A stretch of 64,000 bases of DNA from Phyllobacterium myrsinacearum (GTDB taxonomy: Bacteria > Pseudomonadota > Alphaproteobacteria > Rhizobiales > Rhizobiaceae). The notes under the pieces were generated by a model. That model was not told the DNA's origin, searched no databases, and saw only the letters and a program-made list of their open reading frames with translations. How positions within the stretch are numbered: the stretch's first letter is position 1; each line of letters begins with the position of its first letter. The stretch covers positions 248,001 to 312,000 of the forward strand of contig NZ_JACGXN010000002.1 in the NCBI RefSeq assembly GCF_014138285.1, written 5' to 3'. This document shows, piece by piece, positions 35,166 to 44,939 of the stretch. The translations under genes and the position numbers were made by a program.

Positions 35166-36437
35166 ATGGATGAAAAGCTCTCCCGTGCAATCGAAAAGCG
35201 GCGTGACGACCTTGTTGCGCTGACCCGTGATCTCATACGCTTTCCCACGGTCAATCCGCCCGGTGAAGCTTACGCACCCTGTGCCGAATTTATCGCGCAA
35301 CGGTTGAAGAAGAGTGGTTTCGAGACCCAGCTGATTCGCGGTGAAGGTACACCCGGCGACACCGACCGCTATCCGCGCACCAACATTATCGCGCGCTTCG
35401 ATGGCCGGACGCATGGCCAGACCGTGCATTTCAATTCGCATATCGATGTGGTCGATGCGGGCGATGGCTGGACGGTCGACCCGTTCGAGGGCGTTGTGAA
35501 AGACGGGAAAGTCTACGGGCGCGGTGCCTGCGACATGAAAGGCGGGCTCGCCGCGTCGATCATCGCCGCCGAAGCCTTTCTTGAAGTCTATCCGGATTTT
35601 GCCGGTTCCATCGAGATTTCGGGCACGGTGGACGAGGAATCCGGTGGTTTCGGCGGTGTCGCCTATCTCGCCAGCAAGGGCTTTTTCTCAAAACCGCGCG
35701 TCGATCATGTTATCATTCCCGAACCACTGAACAAGGATCGCATCTGCCTCGGCCATCGCGGCGTCTGGTGGGCCGAGATCGAGACCAAGGGCGAGATTGC
35801 TCATGGCTCCATGCCGTTTTTGGGCGATTGCGCCGTTCGCCACATGGGCGCGGTGCTGGATGCCTTCGAAAAGGAGCTGTTTCCGGCACTCGACCAGAAG
35901 CAGACCCGCATGCCCGTGGTACCGGAAGGCGCAAAACGCTCCACCATGAACATCAATTCGATCCATGGCGGCCAGACCGATGACTATTCCGGCCTGCCCT
36001 CGCCCAATGTGCCGGATTCCTGCCGCCTCGTCATCGACCGGCGTTTTCTGCTCGAAGAAGACATCACCGAGGTCAAGCGCGAGGTGACGTCGATCCTCGA
36101 CCGGCTGCAATGGGAACGGCCGAAATTCCACTACAATATCCGCGACATCATGGAGGTGCAGCCGCTGATGACCGAGCGTGATGCACCTGTGGTCACCGCC
36201 GTTGCGCAAGGCATCCGCGAAGTTTTCGGCAAGGAGCCGGAATATGTGATTTCGCCTGGCACCTACGATCAGAAACACATTGCCCGCATCGGTTTGCTGC
36301 ATGACTGCATCGCCTATGGGCCTGGAATTCTCGACCTCGCCCACCGGCCGGACGAGTATGTGGGCATCGAGGATATGGTCGAGTCGGCGAAGGTCATGGC
36401 ACTCGGCCTGAAAGTTCTTCTATCCGGTTCTATCTAG
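35166..36437 (+). CDS. M20-family metallohydrolase (ArgE/DapE type)
   Basis: A 423-residue dizinc hydrolase. The metal and catalytic residues are visible: His and Asp in FNSHIDVVDAGDGW, the bridging Asp in GRGACDMKGG, the Glu pair in DEESGG and the last His in YDQKHIARIG. It matches the TIGR01910 group annotated as acetylornithine deacetylase or succinyl-diaminopimelate desuccinylase. Co-location with a peptide-type ABC transporter suggests that it deacylates or cleaves an imported amino acid derivative rather than serving arginine or lysine synthesis. No clear ribosome binding site precedes the ATG. The ABC binding-protein gene follows after 58 bases. Confidence 0.85.
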   Translation: MDEKLSRAIEKRRDDLVALTRDLIRFPTVNPPGEAYAPCAEFIAQRLKKSGFETQLIRGEGTPGDTDRYPRTNIIARFDGRTHGQTVHFNSHIDVVDAGDGWTVDPFEGVVKDGKVYGRGACDMKGGLAASIIAAEAFLEVYPDFAGSIEISGTVDEESGGFGGVAYLASKGFFSKPRVDHVIIPEPLNKDRICLGHRGVWWAEIETKGEIAHGSMPFLGDCAVRHMGAVLDAFEKELFPALDQKQTRMPVVPEGAKRSTMNINSIHGGQTDDYSGLPSPNVPDSCRLVIDRRFLLEEDITEVKREVTSILDRLQWERPKFHYNIRDIMEVQPLMTERDAPVVTAVAQGIREVFGKEPEYVISPGTYDQKHIARIGLLHDCIAYGPGILDLAHRPDEYVGIEDMVESAKVMALGLKVLLSGSI

Positions 36438-36495
36438 ACCAACAAAAATGTGCTGATCTGCACAGGGGTTATGCAAAGTCTTGGGGAGACGTTGA

Positions 36496-37980
36496 ATGAA
36501 CAGAGTCTGGAAGTCGGCCCTTGCGGCCAGCGCGCTTGTGCTTCTTTCCGCCACCGCATCCTTTGCCGCCAAAACCGATCTCGTGCTGGGCGTCGTACTG
36601 GAACCGCCGCACCTCGATCCAACCGCCGGTGCGGCCACCGCAATCGGTGAAATCGTTTATGCCAATGTTTTCGAAGGATTGACGCGGATCAACGCCAAGG
36701 GGGAAGTTCTGCCCGCGCTTGCCGAGAGCTGGACGATCTCCGAGGATGGCAAGCTCTACACCTTCAAGCTGCACAAGGACGTGAAATTCCACGATGGCAC
36801 GGCCTTTGATGCGCAGGATGTCAAATTCTCGCTCGACCGGGCCCGCGATGAGAAATCCACCAATCCGCAAAAACCGCTGTTCGCGTCCATCGATACCGTA
36901 GAGATCGTTGATCCCCTGACCGTCAAGGTCACGCTCAAACAGCCCAATGGCGATTTCCTCTACAATATGGGTTGGGCGGCCGCTGTCATCGTCGCGCCGG
37001 AGAGCGCTGACACCAACAAGGAAAAGCCCGTCGGTACTGGCCCTTTCAAGGTCGACAACTGGGCCAAGGGCTCGCAGATCGTCATTTCCAAAAACCCCGC
37101 CTACTGGGGCACACCTGTTGCCCTTGATAAGGCGACATTCCGCATCATCCCCGATCCGGCCGCTGCGACAGCGGCACTGTTAGCGGGCGATGTGCAGGCA
37201 TTTCCGGTGTTTCCGAGCTATGAGGCCGTGCCGCAGTTTCAGGCTGATCCGCGCTTCAAGGTGGTCATCGGCACGACGGAAGGTGAAACCGTCCTTGGCA
37301 TGAACAACAAGAAGCCGCCCTTCGACAATCTCAAGGTCAGACAGGCGATTGCCCACGCCATCGACCGCAAAACCCTGATTGACGGCGCCCTGTTCGGCCT
37401 CGGAACACCCATTGGCTCATTTTTCCCGCCGCACCACCCGGCCTATATCGACCTGACAGGCGAGTCCGCCTACGACCCGGCACTGTCGAAGAAGCTGCTG
37501 GCGGAGGCCGGCCATCCCGACGGTTTCAAGACCACGCTGAAACTGCCGCCTCCCGTTTATGCCCGTCGCGGCGGCGAGATCATTGCGGCGGAATTGCGCG
37601 AAATCGGCATCGAAGCCGAAATCATTCCGGTTGAATGGGCGCAATGGCTTGAACAGGTGTTCAAGGGCAAGGATTACGACATGACCATCGTGTCGCACAC
37701 CGAGCCGAACGACCTCAATATCTTCGCTCGGGACAATTATTACTTCAACTATGACAGTCCTGCCTTCCGCGAGGTGATCAAGCAGATCGAAGCCACATCC
37801 GATACGACCACGCGCACCGGACTCTATCAGCAGGCACAGAAGATTCTCGCCGCCGATGTTCCCGCCGCGTTTCTTTTCCAGCTGCCCAAAACCGGTATCT
37901 GGGATGCCAAGGTCGAAGGGCTCTGGGAAAACGGCCCCATTCCCGCCAATGACCTGACAGCAGTGAAATGGGCGGAATGA
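36496..37980 (+). CDS. ABC transporter substrate-binding protein, peptide/nickel family
   Basis: A 494-residue periplasmic protein of the SBP_bac_5 family, with a signal peptide of about 24 residues ending ASFA. The family motif begins HLDPTAGAATAIGEIVYANV near residue 37. It delivers peptides or similar amino-acid conjugates to the permease pair downstream; the ligand is not evident. GGGGAGA lies directly upstream of the start. It is followed by a 48-bp perfect inverted repeat before the first permease gene. Confidence 0.9.
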   Translation: MNRVWKSALAASALVLLSATASFAAKTDLVLGVVLEPPHLDPTAGAATAIGEIVYANVFEGLTRINAKGEVLPALAESWTISEDGKLYTFKLHKDVKFHDGTAFDAQDVKFSLDRARDEKSTNPQKPLFASIDTVEIVDPLTVKVTLKQPNGDFLYNMGWAAAVIVAPESADTNKEKPVGTGPFKVDNWAKGSQIVISKNPAYWGTPVALDKATFRIIPDPAAATAALLAGDVQAFPVFPSYEAVPQFQADPRFKVVIGTTEGETVLGMNNKKPPFDNLKVRQAIAHAIDRKTLIDGALFGLGTPIGSFFPPHHPAYIDLTGESAYDPALSKKLLAEAGHPDGFKTTLKLPPPVYARRGGEIIAAELREIGIEAEIIPVEWAQWLEQVFKGKDYDMTIVSHTEPNDLNIFARDNYYFNYDSPAFREVIKQIEATSDTTTRTGLYQQAQKILAADVPAAFLFQLPKTGIWDAKVEGLWENGPIPANDLTAVKWAE

Positions 37981-38007
37981 CAGATTGATGGATCTGCACG
38001 GTTCTTG

Positions 38008-38168
38008 CACCCCCCTCTGCCCTGTCGGGCATCTCCCCCGCAAGGGGGGAGATCAGTCTACATTGCCGTTTCTGCGAAAATTGAAACATTTCCCTTTGTG
38101 CGAAGGCGTTTCTGCCAATGTGATCTCCCCCCTTGCGGGGGAGATGCCCGACAGGGCAGAGGGGGGTG
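38008..38168. repeat. Perfect 48-bp inverted repeat, family B, copy 1
   Basis: The arms run from 38008 to 38055 and from 38121 to 38168 and are perfectly complementary over 48 bases, with 65 bases between. The arm begins CACCCCCCTCTGCCCTGTCG and contains the inner pair TCTCCCCC/GGGGGGAGA. It lies inside the ABC operon, between the binding-protein and permease genes. A related but altered copy is at 47.8 kb. Confidence 0.95.
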
Positions 38169-38202
38169 AATATCCCTTTCAAAAACCCACGTCAGCGTTC
38201 CC

Positions 38203-39150
38203 ATGCTGAATTACGTGTCGAAGCGGATTCTGATCGGCATCCTGACGCTTTTGGCCGCTTCCATCGTCGTTTTCATCGTGCTTGAAATTGTGCCGGGCGA
38301 TCCGGCGCGGTTGATGCTCGGCATGAATGCCACGGAAGATGCCGTTCAGGCCCTGCAGCAGCAGATGGGGCTCGATCAGCCCCTGTTGATCCGCTATTTC
38401 AGCTGGATCGGCGGGCTTCTTGTCGGTGATTTCGGCAAGTCCTATACCTATTCGGTTCCCGTCCTGAACCTCATCACGGAACGCATTGCCGTTTCGCTGC
38501 CGCTGGCCCTGATCTCGCTGTTTCTGTCGACAATCATCGCCATTCCTGTCGGCCTGTTCTCGGCGTCGCGGCGTGGCACAATGACCGATAGCGGCACGAT
38601 GGCGATCGCCCAGGTCGGCGTTGCCATTCCCAATTTCTGGTTTGCCCTCCTGCTTGTGTATGTCTTTGCCGTCAGCTTACGGCTCGTTCCGGCAGGCGGC
38701 TTTCCCGGTTGGAATGCCGGTGTCTGGGCCGGGTTGAAATCGCTGATCCTGCCCTCCATCGCGCTTGGGCTGCCGCAGGCTGCGATCCTTGCCCGCGTCA
38801 CGCGCTCCGCCCTGCTCGATGTGCTTGGCGAGGATTATATCCGCACGGCCCGTGCCAAGGGCCTCACTCGCCGCAAGGTGCTGTACCGGCATGCCCTGCG
38901 CAATGCCCTTATTCCGGTCCTGACCATTCTCGGCCTGCAATTTGCGTTTCTGCTGGCGGGCACGATCATCATCGAGAATGTGTTCTACCTGCCTGGCCTT
39001 GGCCGTCTGGTGTTCCAGGCCATCACCCAGCGCGATCTGATCGTGGTCGAGGGTGTCGTCATGCTGCTCGTTGCCACGGTCATCCTCGTCAATCTTCTGG
39101 TCGATCTATCCTATGCGCTGGTCGATCCGCGCCTGCGGGGTCGTTCATGA
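38203..39150 (+). CDS. ABC transporter permease, DppB type
   Basis: A 315-residue permease with six membrane helices. It has the N-terminal dipeptide-permease pattern IVPGDPARLMLG and the ATPase-contact loop DYIRTARAKGLTRRKVLYRH. It forms the channel with the next permease. The gene ends in ATGA, overlapping the next start by four bases. No strong ribosome binding site is visible, which fits lower expression than the binding protein. Confidence 0.93.
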   Translation: MLNYVSKRILIGILTLLAASIVVFIVLEIVPGDPARLMLGMNATEDAVQALQQQMGLDQPLLIRYFSWIGGLLVGDFGKSYTYSVPVLNLITERIAVSLPLALISLFLSTIIAIPVGLFSASRRGTMTDSGTMAIAQVGVAIPNFWFALLLVYVFAVSLRLVPAGGFPGWNAGVWAGLKSLILPSIALGLPQAAILARVTRSALLDVLGEDYIRTARAKGLTRRKVLYRHALRNALIPVLTILGLQFAFLLAGTIIIENVFYLPGLGRLVFQAITQRDLIVVEGVVMLLVATVILVNLLVDLSYALVDPRLRGRS

Positions 39151-40004
39151 GTGCACCCACCGAATGGCAGGCCAACATCTCGAAAGCCTTTTCCAACCGG
39201 TCCTTCGTGATCGGCCTGACGATCACGGCCCTACTGGCGCTGATGGCGGCACTGTCCTTCGTCTGGACACCCTATGCCGTCGGTTCGTTCGATATTCTCG
39301 GCAAGCTCAAACCACCATCATCAGCCCATTGGCTCGGCACCGACCATTTCGGCCGCGATATCCTGTCGATGATCATGGTCGGCAGCCGCAATTCCATCGC
39401 CGTTGCCCTTGTTTCCGTTATCATCGGCGCCGGCATCGGCGTGCCGCTGGGTCTGTGGGCGGCAGCTAGGGGCGGCCTGATCGATGAAGCCCTGATGCGC
39501 TTCAACGATCTTGTCTTTGCCTTTCCCGCACTTCTGTCCGCCGTGATGATCACGGCTGTATTCGGTCCCGGCGCGGTCAACGCCATCATCGCGATTGGTA
39601 TTTTCAACATTCCCGTGTTTGCCCGCGTGGCACGTGGTGCGGCGCTGTCGCTGTGGCCGCGTGAATATATTCTGGCGGCCCGCGCGTCGGGCAAAAGCAG
39701 CCTGCTCATTACCATCGAGCACATCCTGCCCAACATGATGAACATTCTTGTCGTGCAAGGCACCATCCAGTTCTCCCTTGGCATTCTGGCGGAAGCCGGT
39801 CTTTCCTATGTCGGCCTTGGCTCGCAGCCGCCCATGCCCAGCTGGGGCCGGATGCTGTTCGAAGCCCAGACCATGATCGGCATGGCACCACACATGGCGC
39901 TTTACCCCGGCCTTGCCATCGTCATCACCGTGCTCGGGCTCAATCTTCTCGGCGACGGTCTGCGCGATGTTCTCGACCCTAAAATGCGACGGGAACGGTC
40001 ATGA
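39147..40004 (+). CDS. ABC transporter permease, DppC type
   Basis: A 285-residue permease of the OppC/DppC type. LGTDHFGRDILSMIMVGSRN, the family signature, lies near residue 65; the ATPase-contact loop is EYILAARASGKSSLLITIEH. The start at 39147 overlaps the preceding stop by four bases. A longer open frame from 38709 begins inside the previous gene and is not real. It overlaps the ATPase gene by four bases. Confidence 0.93.
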   Translation: MSAPTEWQANISKAFSNRSFVIGLTITALLALMAALSFVWTPYAVGSFDILGKLKPPSSAHWLGTDHFGRDILSMIMVGSRNSIAVALVSVIIGAGIGVPLGLWAAARGGLIDEALMRFNDLVFAFPALLSAVMITAVFGPGAVNAIIAIGIFNIPVFARVARGAALSLWPREYILAARASGKSSLLITIEHILPNMMNILVVQGTIQFSLGILAEAGLSYVGLGSQPPMPSWGRMLFEAQTMIGMAPHMALYPGLAIVITVLGLNLLGDGLRDVLDPKMRRERS

Positions 40005-41629
40005 ACCTGCTTGAAATCAGCAAGCTGACCCTGCGCATCGGTGCCTTCGAGGCCCTGAAGGGCATCGACCTTTCCGTCAGGACAGGTGAAATCCGCGCAC
40101 TCGTCGGCGAATCCGGTTCGGGCAAATCCATGACGGCACTCAGCATCATGAAGCTGTTGCCCGGCGGTGCACGAACCGAGGGGCAAATCCGCTTCGATGG
40201 CAAGGATTTGCTCGCAGCCAGCGAGGCGGAAATGTGCCGCCTTCGCGGCAACGAGATCGGCATGGTGTTTCAGGAGCCGATGACCGCGCTCAATCCGGTC
40301 AAAACTATTGGTGAGCAGGTCGCGGAAGGCATCAGGCTGCATACCGGCGCCACCCGTGCCGTCGCCGAGGAGCAGACGCGCGCCATTCTCGATCGTGTCG
40401 GCCTGCCGGCCGAAAAGTTTCCGCTCAGCCGCTATCCGCATGAGCTCTCCGGCGGCCAGCGCCAGCGCGTGGTGATCGCCATTGCCTGCGCACTCAAACC
40501 CCGTTTGCTGATCGCCGATGAGCCTACCACTGCGCTCGATGTGGTCCTGCAGAAACAAATTCTCGAGCTTCTGCAAAGCCTCGTCGACGAAGAGCGGATG
40601 GGCCTGCTGCTGATCAGCCACGACCTTGCCGTGGTCGCCGACATGGCCCATTCGATTACCGTGCTTCGGCATGGCGAAGTCATGGACAATGGCGAAACCA
40701 CAGAAATCCTGACAGAACAAACGCACCCTTACACGCGCCAGTTGGCACAGGCATCGATGCATGTCCCCGAACGTACGCCGCATCACCTGACCCAGACAAC
40801 CCCGGATGGCCCATTGCTGGCGATCCGCAATCTGTCGCGCACCTATCCGGGCAGCCGCAAGGGACTGTTCGGCCGCGATCCGGATTTCCGGGCGGTGGAC
40901 GACGTCACTTTTGATATCAAGCCTGGGCAATCCACGGCTCTCGTCGGGCGGTCCGGCTGCGGCAAGTCCACCCTCGCCCGCATGGTTCTGGCGCTTGACA
41001 GGCCAACCCAAGGTCAGATTCATTTCGCCGGGCGCCGTATCGACAAGCTGACGCAGAACGATCTGCGCCCGGTACGGCGCAATATGCAGGTGGTTTTTCA
41101 GGATCCCTATAGTTCCTTCAATCCGCGCCACCAAGCCGAACGCCTGATCTCCGAACCGCTCTATCTGCTCGACCGGGAATTGTCCGACACGGAGCGGCGC
41201 GACCGGGTACACCGCGCACTGGAGCGAGTCGGCATTCCGCGTGCCGACAAGCACAAATATCCGCACGAGTTTTCCGGCGGTCAGCGTCAACGGCTGGCCA
41301 TTGCCCGTGCGATCATCACCGAGCCGAAACTCATCGTCGCCGATGAGCCGGTTTCTGCCCTCGACGTGTCGATCCGCGCCCAGATTCTTGATCTCTTCGC
41401 TGACCTCAACGACCGGCTGGGCATCGCCTATCTGTTCATCACCCATGATCTTGCCGTAGCGCGGGCCATCACCGACACGGTCATGGTCATGTCCGAGGGA
41501 AAGATCGTCGAGCGCGGCGAGACAGAAGAAATCCTGCGCCAGCCGCGCTCCGAAGCGGGCCGGGCGCTGGTCAAAGCGTCACCCGATCTGCACAAGGCGC
41601 TCGCCCGCCGCATCGGCGAACAGGGTTAG
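40001..41629 (+). CDS. ABC transporter, two fused ATP-binding domains (DppD-DppF type)
   Basis: A 542-residue protein with two complete ABC ATPase domains in tandem. The first has [22 protein letters not shown] and LLIADEPT; the second (from about residue 265) has [22 protein letters not shown] and LIVADEPV. It powers both permeases, replacing separate DppD and DppF. It closes the operon and converges with cobD, overlapping it by four bases at the 3' ends. Confidence 0.93.
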   Translation: MNLLEISKLTLRIGAFEALKGIDLSVRTGEIRALVGESGSGKSMTALSIMKLLPGGARTEGQIRFDGKDLLAASEAEMCRLRGNEIGMVFQEPMTALNPVKTIGEQVAEGIRLHTGATRAVAEEQTRAILDRVGLPAEKFPLSRYPHELSGGQRQRVVIAIACALKPRLLIADEPTTALDVVLQKQILELLQSLVDEERMGLLLISHDLAVVADMAHSITVLRHGEVMDNGETTEILTEQTHPYTRQLAQASMHVPERTPHHLTQTTPDGPLLAIRNLSRTYPGSRKGLFGRDPDFRAVDDVTFDIKPGQSTALVGRSGCGKSTLARMVLALDRPTQGQIHFAGRRIDKLTQNDLRPVRRNMQVVFQDPYSSFNPRHQAERLISEPLYLLDRELSDTERRDRVHRALERVGIPRADKHKYPHEFSGGQRQRLAIARAIITEPKLIVADEPVSALDVSIRAQILDLFADLNDRLGIAYLFITHDLAVARAITDTVMVMSEGKIVERGETEEILRQPRSEAGRALVKASPDLHKALARRIGEQG

Positions 41630-42603
41630 AACAATCCAAGGAAAAACAAGACCAGTAGCACACCCATGAAAAGCGCTGTCGCCACGCCGTAAACCTGCAA
41701 TGCTGCATCAATGTGCTCGGCACCGGCATCGCGATGACCCGCTCCATTGAGCATCGGCTCGTTGGCAACCACCCCGCCATAGATGCGCGGCCCGGCAAGA
41801 GCGATATCAATGGCCCCGGCCATAGCCGCTTCGGGCCATCCCGCATTGGGCGAACGGTGCAGCCGCGCATCGCGCATCATCACATTGAATGCGCGGGCAG
41901 CAGCTTTCCCTCCCCGCAAAATCCAGGCGGCCGCCGCGATCAGAAGTCCGGTGAGGCGCGCCGGAATCCAATTGGCAACATCATCCAGTTTCGCTGCAAA
42001 GCGGCCAAAGTCGCGGTGACGGTCATTGAGGTGGCCGATCATGGAGTCCGCCGTGTTCAGCATCTTGTAGGCAAGAAGCCCCGGCAGGCCGAACAGCGCA
42101 TACCAGAAGGCAGGCGCGATAATCCCGTCTGACGTGTTTTCCGCAAGGCTTTCAATCGCTGCGCGTGTAATGGCCGACTCATCCAGCACCTGCGGATCGC
42201 GCCCGACGATCATCGACACAGCGCGGCGCGCGCCGACCAGCCCGTCATTGCGCAGCGCATCGGCAACCCGTGCCACATGCTCACCCAGACTCTTCTGCGC
42301 GAGGAACACAGCCACGATCAGCGCTTCGATCAAACCGCCAAAAGGCGGGATCATCGTCAGCGCCCAATGGATCAGCACACCAATACCAGCCGCGACAAGC
42401 AGCAGGGCGAGCATGGCGAGAAAGCCGCTACGCCGCCTTTCCTGCTCGGTATTGCCAGTCCTGTTAAAACGTTTGTCAATGAAGGTGATGGCCTTGCCAA
42501 ACAGCACGACAGGATGCGGAAGCCGCTGCCAGAGCCAATCGGGATCGCCGACATAGCGGTCTGCAAGCAGAGCAAGAAACAGAATCAAAAGATTGATTTC
42601 CAT
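41626..42603 (-). CDS. cobD: Adenosylcobinamide-phosphate synthase (CbiB/CobD)
   Basis: A 325-residue membrane protein that attaches the aminopropanol arm to adenosylcobyric acid. LFLALLADRYVGDPDWLWQ at the N-terminus and SLAENTSDGIIAPAFWYALF near the middle are typical of CobD/CbiB. About four to five hydrophobic segments are visible. It is the last gene of cobA-cobB-cobC-cobD and follows cobC by 21 bases. Its 3' end overlaps the ABC ATPase gene by four bases. Confidence 0.94.
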   Translation of the reverse strand: MEINLLILFLALLADRYVGDPDWLWQRLPHPVVLFGKAITFIDKRFNRTGNTEQERRRSGFLAMLALLLVAAGIGVLIHWALTMIPPFGGLIEALIVAVFLAQKSLGEHVARVADALRNDGLVGARRAVSMIVGRDPQVLDESAITRAAIESLAENTSDGIIAPAFWYALFGLPGLLAYKMLNTADSMIGHLNDRHRDFGRFAAKLDDVANWIPARLTGLLIAAAAWILRGGKAAARAFNVMMRDARLHRSPNAGWPEAAMAGAIDIALAGPRIYGGVVANEPMLNGAGHRDAGAEHIDAALQVYGVATALFMGVLLVLFFLGLF

Positions 42604-42624
42604 GAATAATTCGATCCCGTTGAA

Positions 42625-43644
42625 TCAAAGTATCAACTTGATGGCGTCTATTGCTATAATGGCGCGCTGGCGGAATGTCTCTGCGTCATTCTCATCCAAT
42701 GGCAGGCCAAAGCGCAACCAATTTGGCGCGTAGGCAAATTTACGCACCAGCACATGCTGCGTGCACAAGGCATCGAACAGGGCGTGGGCGTGTTCATGCC
42801 CGACCAGCGCAAACAGATCAGTGCCGGCGCTTTCCTTCAGGCCTGTCCTTGAAAAAACATCGGAGAGCAACCTGCGCCGATGGGTCAGCCGGTCCCTGAA
42901 GGCAGCGAGCGTGGCTGTATCGCTGAAGGCATGTTTCGCGATCGCCAACGCCGGGCCGGACACAGCCCACGGCCCCATGCGTTCTGTCAGTTTCCCCGCA
43001 AGCGCCGGGTTGGTCAGGGCGAAGCCAAGCCGCAACCCCGCAAGGCCAAAATACTTGCCGAAGGACTTGAGCACGATCAGGCCGTCCCGCCCGCACTGCG
43101 CCGCAATACTGGTTTCGGGGTGCGGATCGGCAAAGGCCTCATCGACGATCAGAAATCCGCCCCGGGCGTGCAATGTTCCCGCAAGCTCCAGCAATGTGTC
43201 CTTTGCAACGATACGCCCATCCGGATTGTTGGGATTGACGATCACCACAACTTTGGCGGACTGCGGAATACCCGAGATGGCATCGCACAACGTCACTTTC
43301 CAGCCTGCGCGCCCGAACGATGACTGGTGTTCCTGATAGGTCGGACCGATGATCGCCACTTCGCCGTGATCCGTCAGATCAGGCATGATCTGGATCAGTG
43401 CCTGCGTTCCCGGTGCGGCGGCAATCCCTGCATCTGCCGAAGCGCCATAATATTTACGGGCGGCACCGAGTGCCGATGCCAGCAGGTTTTCATCCGGCAA
43501 ACGGTTCCACACATCCGAACCGATGGACGGCAGAGGAAAAACCTCCGGGTTGATGCCGGTGGACAGGTCAATCCAGTCATCACGCCGTCCGCCGAAGCGG
43601 CTCATGGCGCGGTCAAGCGCGCCGCCATGCTCAATCTGCATCAT
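42625..43644 (-). CDS. cobC: Threonine-phosphate decarboxylase-like aminotransferase
   Basis: A 339-residue PLP enzyme of fold type I. LSTGINPEVFPLP at the start and SFGKYFGLAGLRLGFA, which holds the PLP-binding Lys, are typical of CobC/CobD decarboxylases that make (R)-1-aminopropan-2-ol phosphate for the nucleotide loop. NPNNPDGRIV is the usual Asn/Asp motif. It overlaps cobB by four bases, which suggests coupled translation. Confidence 0.93.
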   Translation of the reverse strand: MMQIEHGGALDRAMSRFGGRRDDWIDLSTGINPEVFPLPSIGSDVWNRLPDENLLASALGAARKYYGASADAGIAAAPGTQALIQIMPDLTDHGEVAIIGPTYQEHQSSFGRAGWKVTLCDAISGIPQSAKVVVIVNPNNPDGRIVAKDTLLELAGTLHARGGFLIVDEAFADPHPETSIAAQCGRDGLIVLKSFGKYFGLAGLRLGFALTNPALAGKLTERMGPWAVSGPALAIAKHAFSDTATLAAFRDRLTHRRRLLSDVFSRTGLKESAGTDLFALVGHEHAHALFDALCTQHVLVRKFAYAPNWLRFGLPLDENDAETFRQRAIIAIDAIKLIL

Positions 43645-44939
43645 CCGGCCATATCAATCATATGCATGTAGGAACCCGACACGGAACCAACCCGGAGGCC
43701 CGCTTCGCCCAGATCCTCGCCCAACGCATCACGGACACGAAACAGCCGCGCGGCATCCCCTTCACGGACAATGCTGGCATAGTGGAATTCATGCGCGGTG
43801 AACAGAAACGGGAATGGTGAAGCGGCCAGTGGTTCAACCCGCCGGTAGCCCAGATGTATCCGGCGTTGGGCAAAACTGGTTTCCAGCGGCAGCAGGCCGA
43901 GCATGCCATGGGTTTTCCCGGCGGCATCCTCGATGCTTTCACCCAGCACCATATAGCCGCCGCACTCCCCGTAGACGGAAACACCACGCGCCGCCGCAGC
44001 CCGGATACTCCCGGCAAAATTGGCGGCGGCAGCCAGTTGTTCCGCATAAAGCTCGGGATAGCCGCCCGGCAGATAGATGGCGTCACTGTCCGCTGCCGGG
44101 GCTTCATTACTCAGCGGCGAAAAGAAACTGATCTGCGCGCCGCGTCGCCGCCAGCCATCAAGCAGGTGCAGGTAGGAAAAGGCAAAGGCATTGTCGCGTG
44201 CGACCGCAATGCGCTGGCCGAGCGGCGGCACCCGCGCGATATTGGCCATAGATGCAACAGGGCCCAAACGCCCCGCGATTTGCTGCAGCGCTGCCAGATC
44301 GATCTGCCCCCCCATGACATCGCCCGCATGCGTCATGAAGGCATCAAGTTCGGAATGTTCCCCCGCCTGTACCAGCCCGAGGTGGCGTTCCGGAAGATGC
44401 AGCTTCGGGTCCCGTGCAATGACACCGAGCACTGGAATGCCGATGGGTTGAAGCGCCGAACGCAGCATTGCTTCGTGCCGCGCACTGCCGACCCGATTGA
44501 GCACCAGCCCGGCGATCATCAGATTGCGGCGGAAATCCCTGAAGCCGCTGACCACGGCTGCAATCGAATGCGACTGTTTTGCACAGTCCAGCACCAGAAT
44601 GACCGGAAGCGACAGATGCACGGCAAGATCGGCCGCCGAGCCCGTGCCATCCAGCGCACCGTCGAACAGTCCCATCATCCCCTCGACAACCAGTGTCTTG
44701 CCGCCTTCCGCATGGCGCGAGGCCAAAGCACTGATCAGGTCGGGCCGCATGGCCCAGGGATCGAGATTGATGCAGGGCACATCGCTGGCAACGCTGTGAT
44801 AGGCGGGATCGATATAATCGGGGCCGGCTTTCGCAGGCGCAGTCTTCACGCCGCGATCACGCAGCGCGCGCAGCAATCCCAACGTCACCGTCGTCTTGCC
44901 GCTTCCCGATGACGGGGCGGCGATGACAAAGCCTTTCAT
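43641..44939 (-). CDS. cobB: Hydrogenobyrinic acid a,c-diamide synthase
   Basis: A 432-residue glutamine-dependent amidotransferase. The N-terminal P-loop is SSGSGKTTVTLGLLRAL. The C-terminal glutaminase domain has GECGGYMVLGE with the catalytic Cys and EFHYASI near the end. It amidates two side chains of the corrin ring. It overlaps both neighbours, cobA and cobC, by four bases. Confidence 0.95.
   Translation of the reverse strand: MKGFVIAAPSSGSGKTTVTLGLLRALRDRGVKTAPAKAGPDYIDPAYHSVASDVPCINLDPWAMRPDLISALASRHAEGGKTLVVEGMMGLFDGALDGTGSAADLAVHLSLPVILVLDCAKQSHSIAAVVSGFRDFRRNLMIAGLVLNRVGSARHEAMLRSALQPIGIPVLGVIARDPKLHLPERHLGLVQAGEHSELDAFMTHAGDVMGGQIDLAALQQIAGRLGPVASMANIARVPPLGQRIAVARDNAFAFSYLHLLDGWRRRGAQISFFSPLSNEAPAADSDAIYLPGGYPELYAEQLAAAANFAGSIRAAAARGVSVYGECGGYMVLGESIEDAAGKTHGMLGLLPLETSFAQRRIHLGYRRVEPLAASPFPFLFTAHEFHYASIVREGDAARLFRVRDALGEDLGEAGLRVGSVSGSYMHMIDMAG

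Noticed and set aside
38709-39146. N-terminal extension of the second ABC permease
   Set aside because: The frame is open far upstream but overlaps the first permease gene. The ATG at 39147, overlapping the upstream stop by four bases, gives the normal permease N-terminus.
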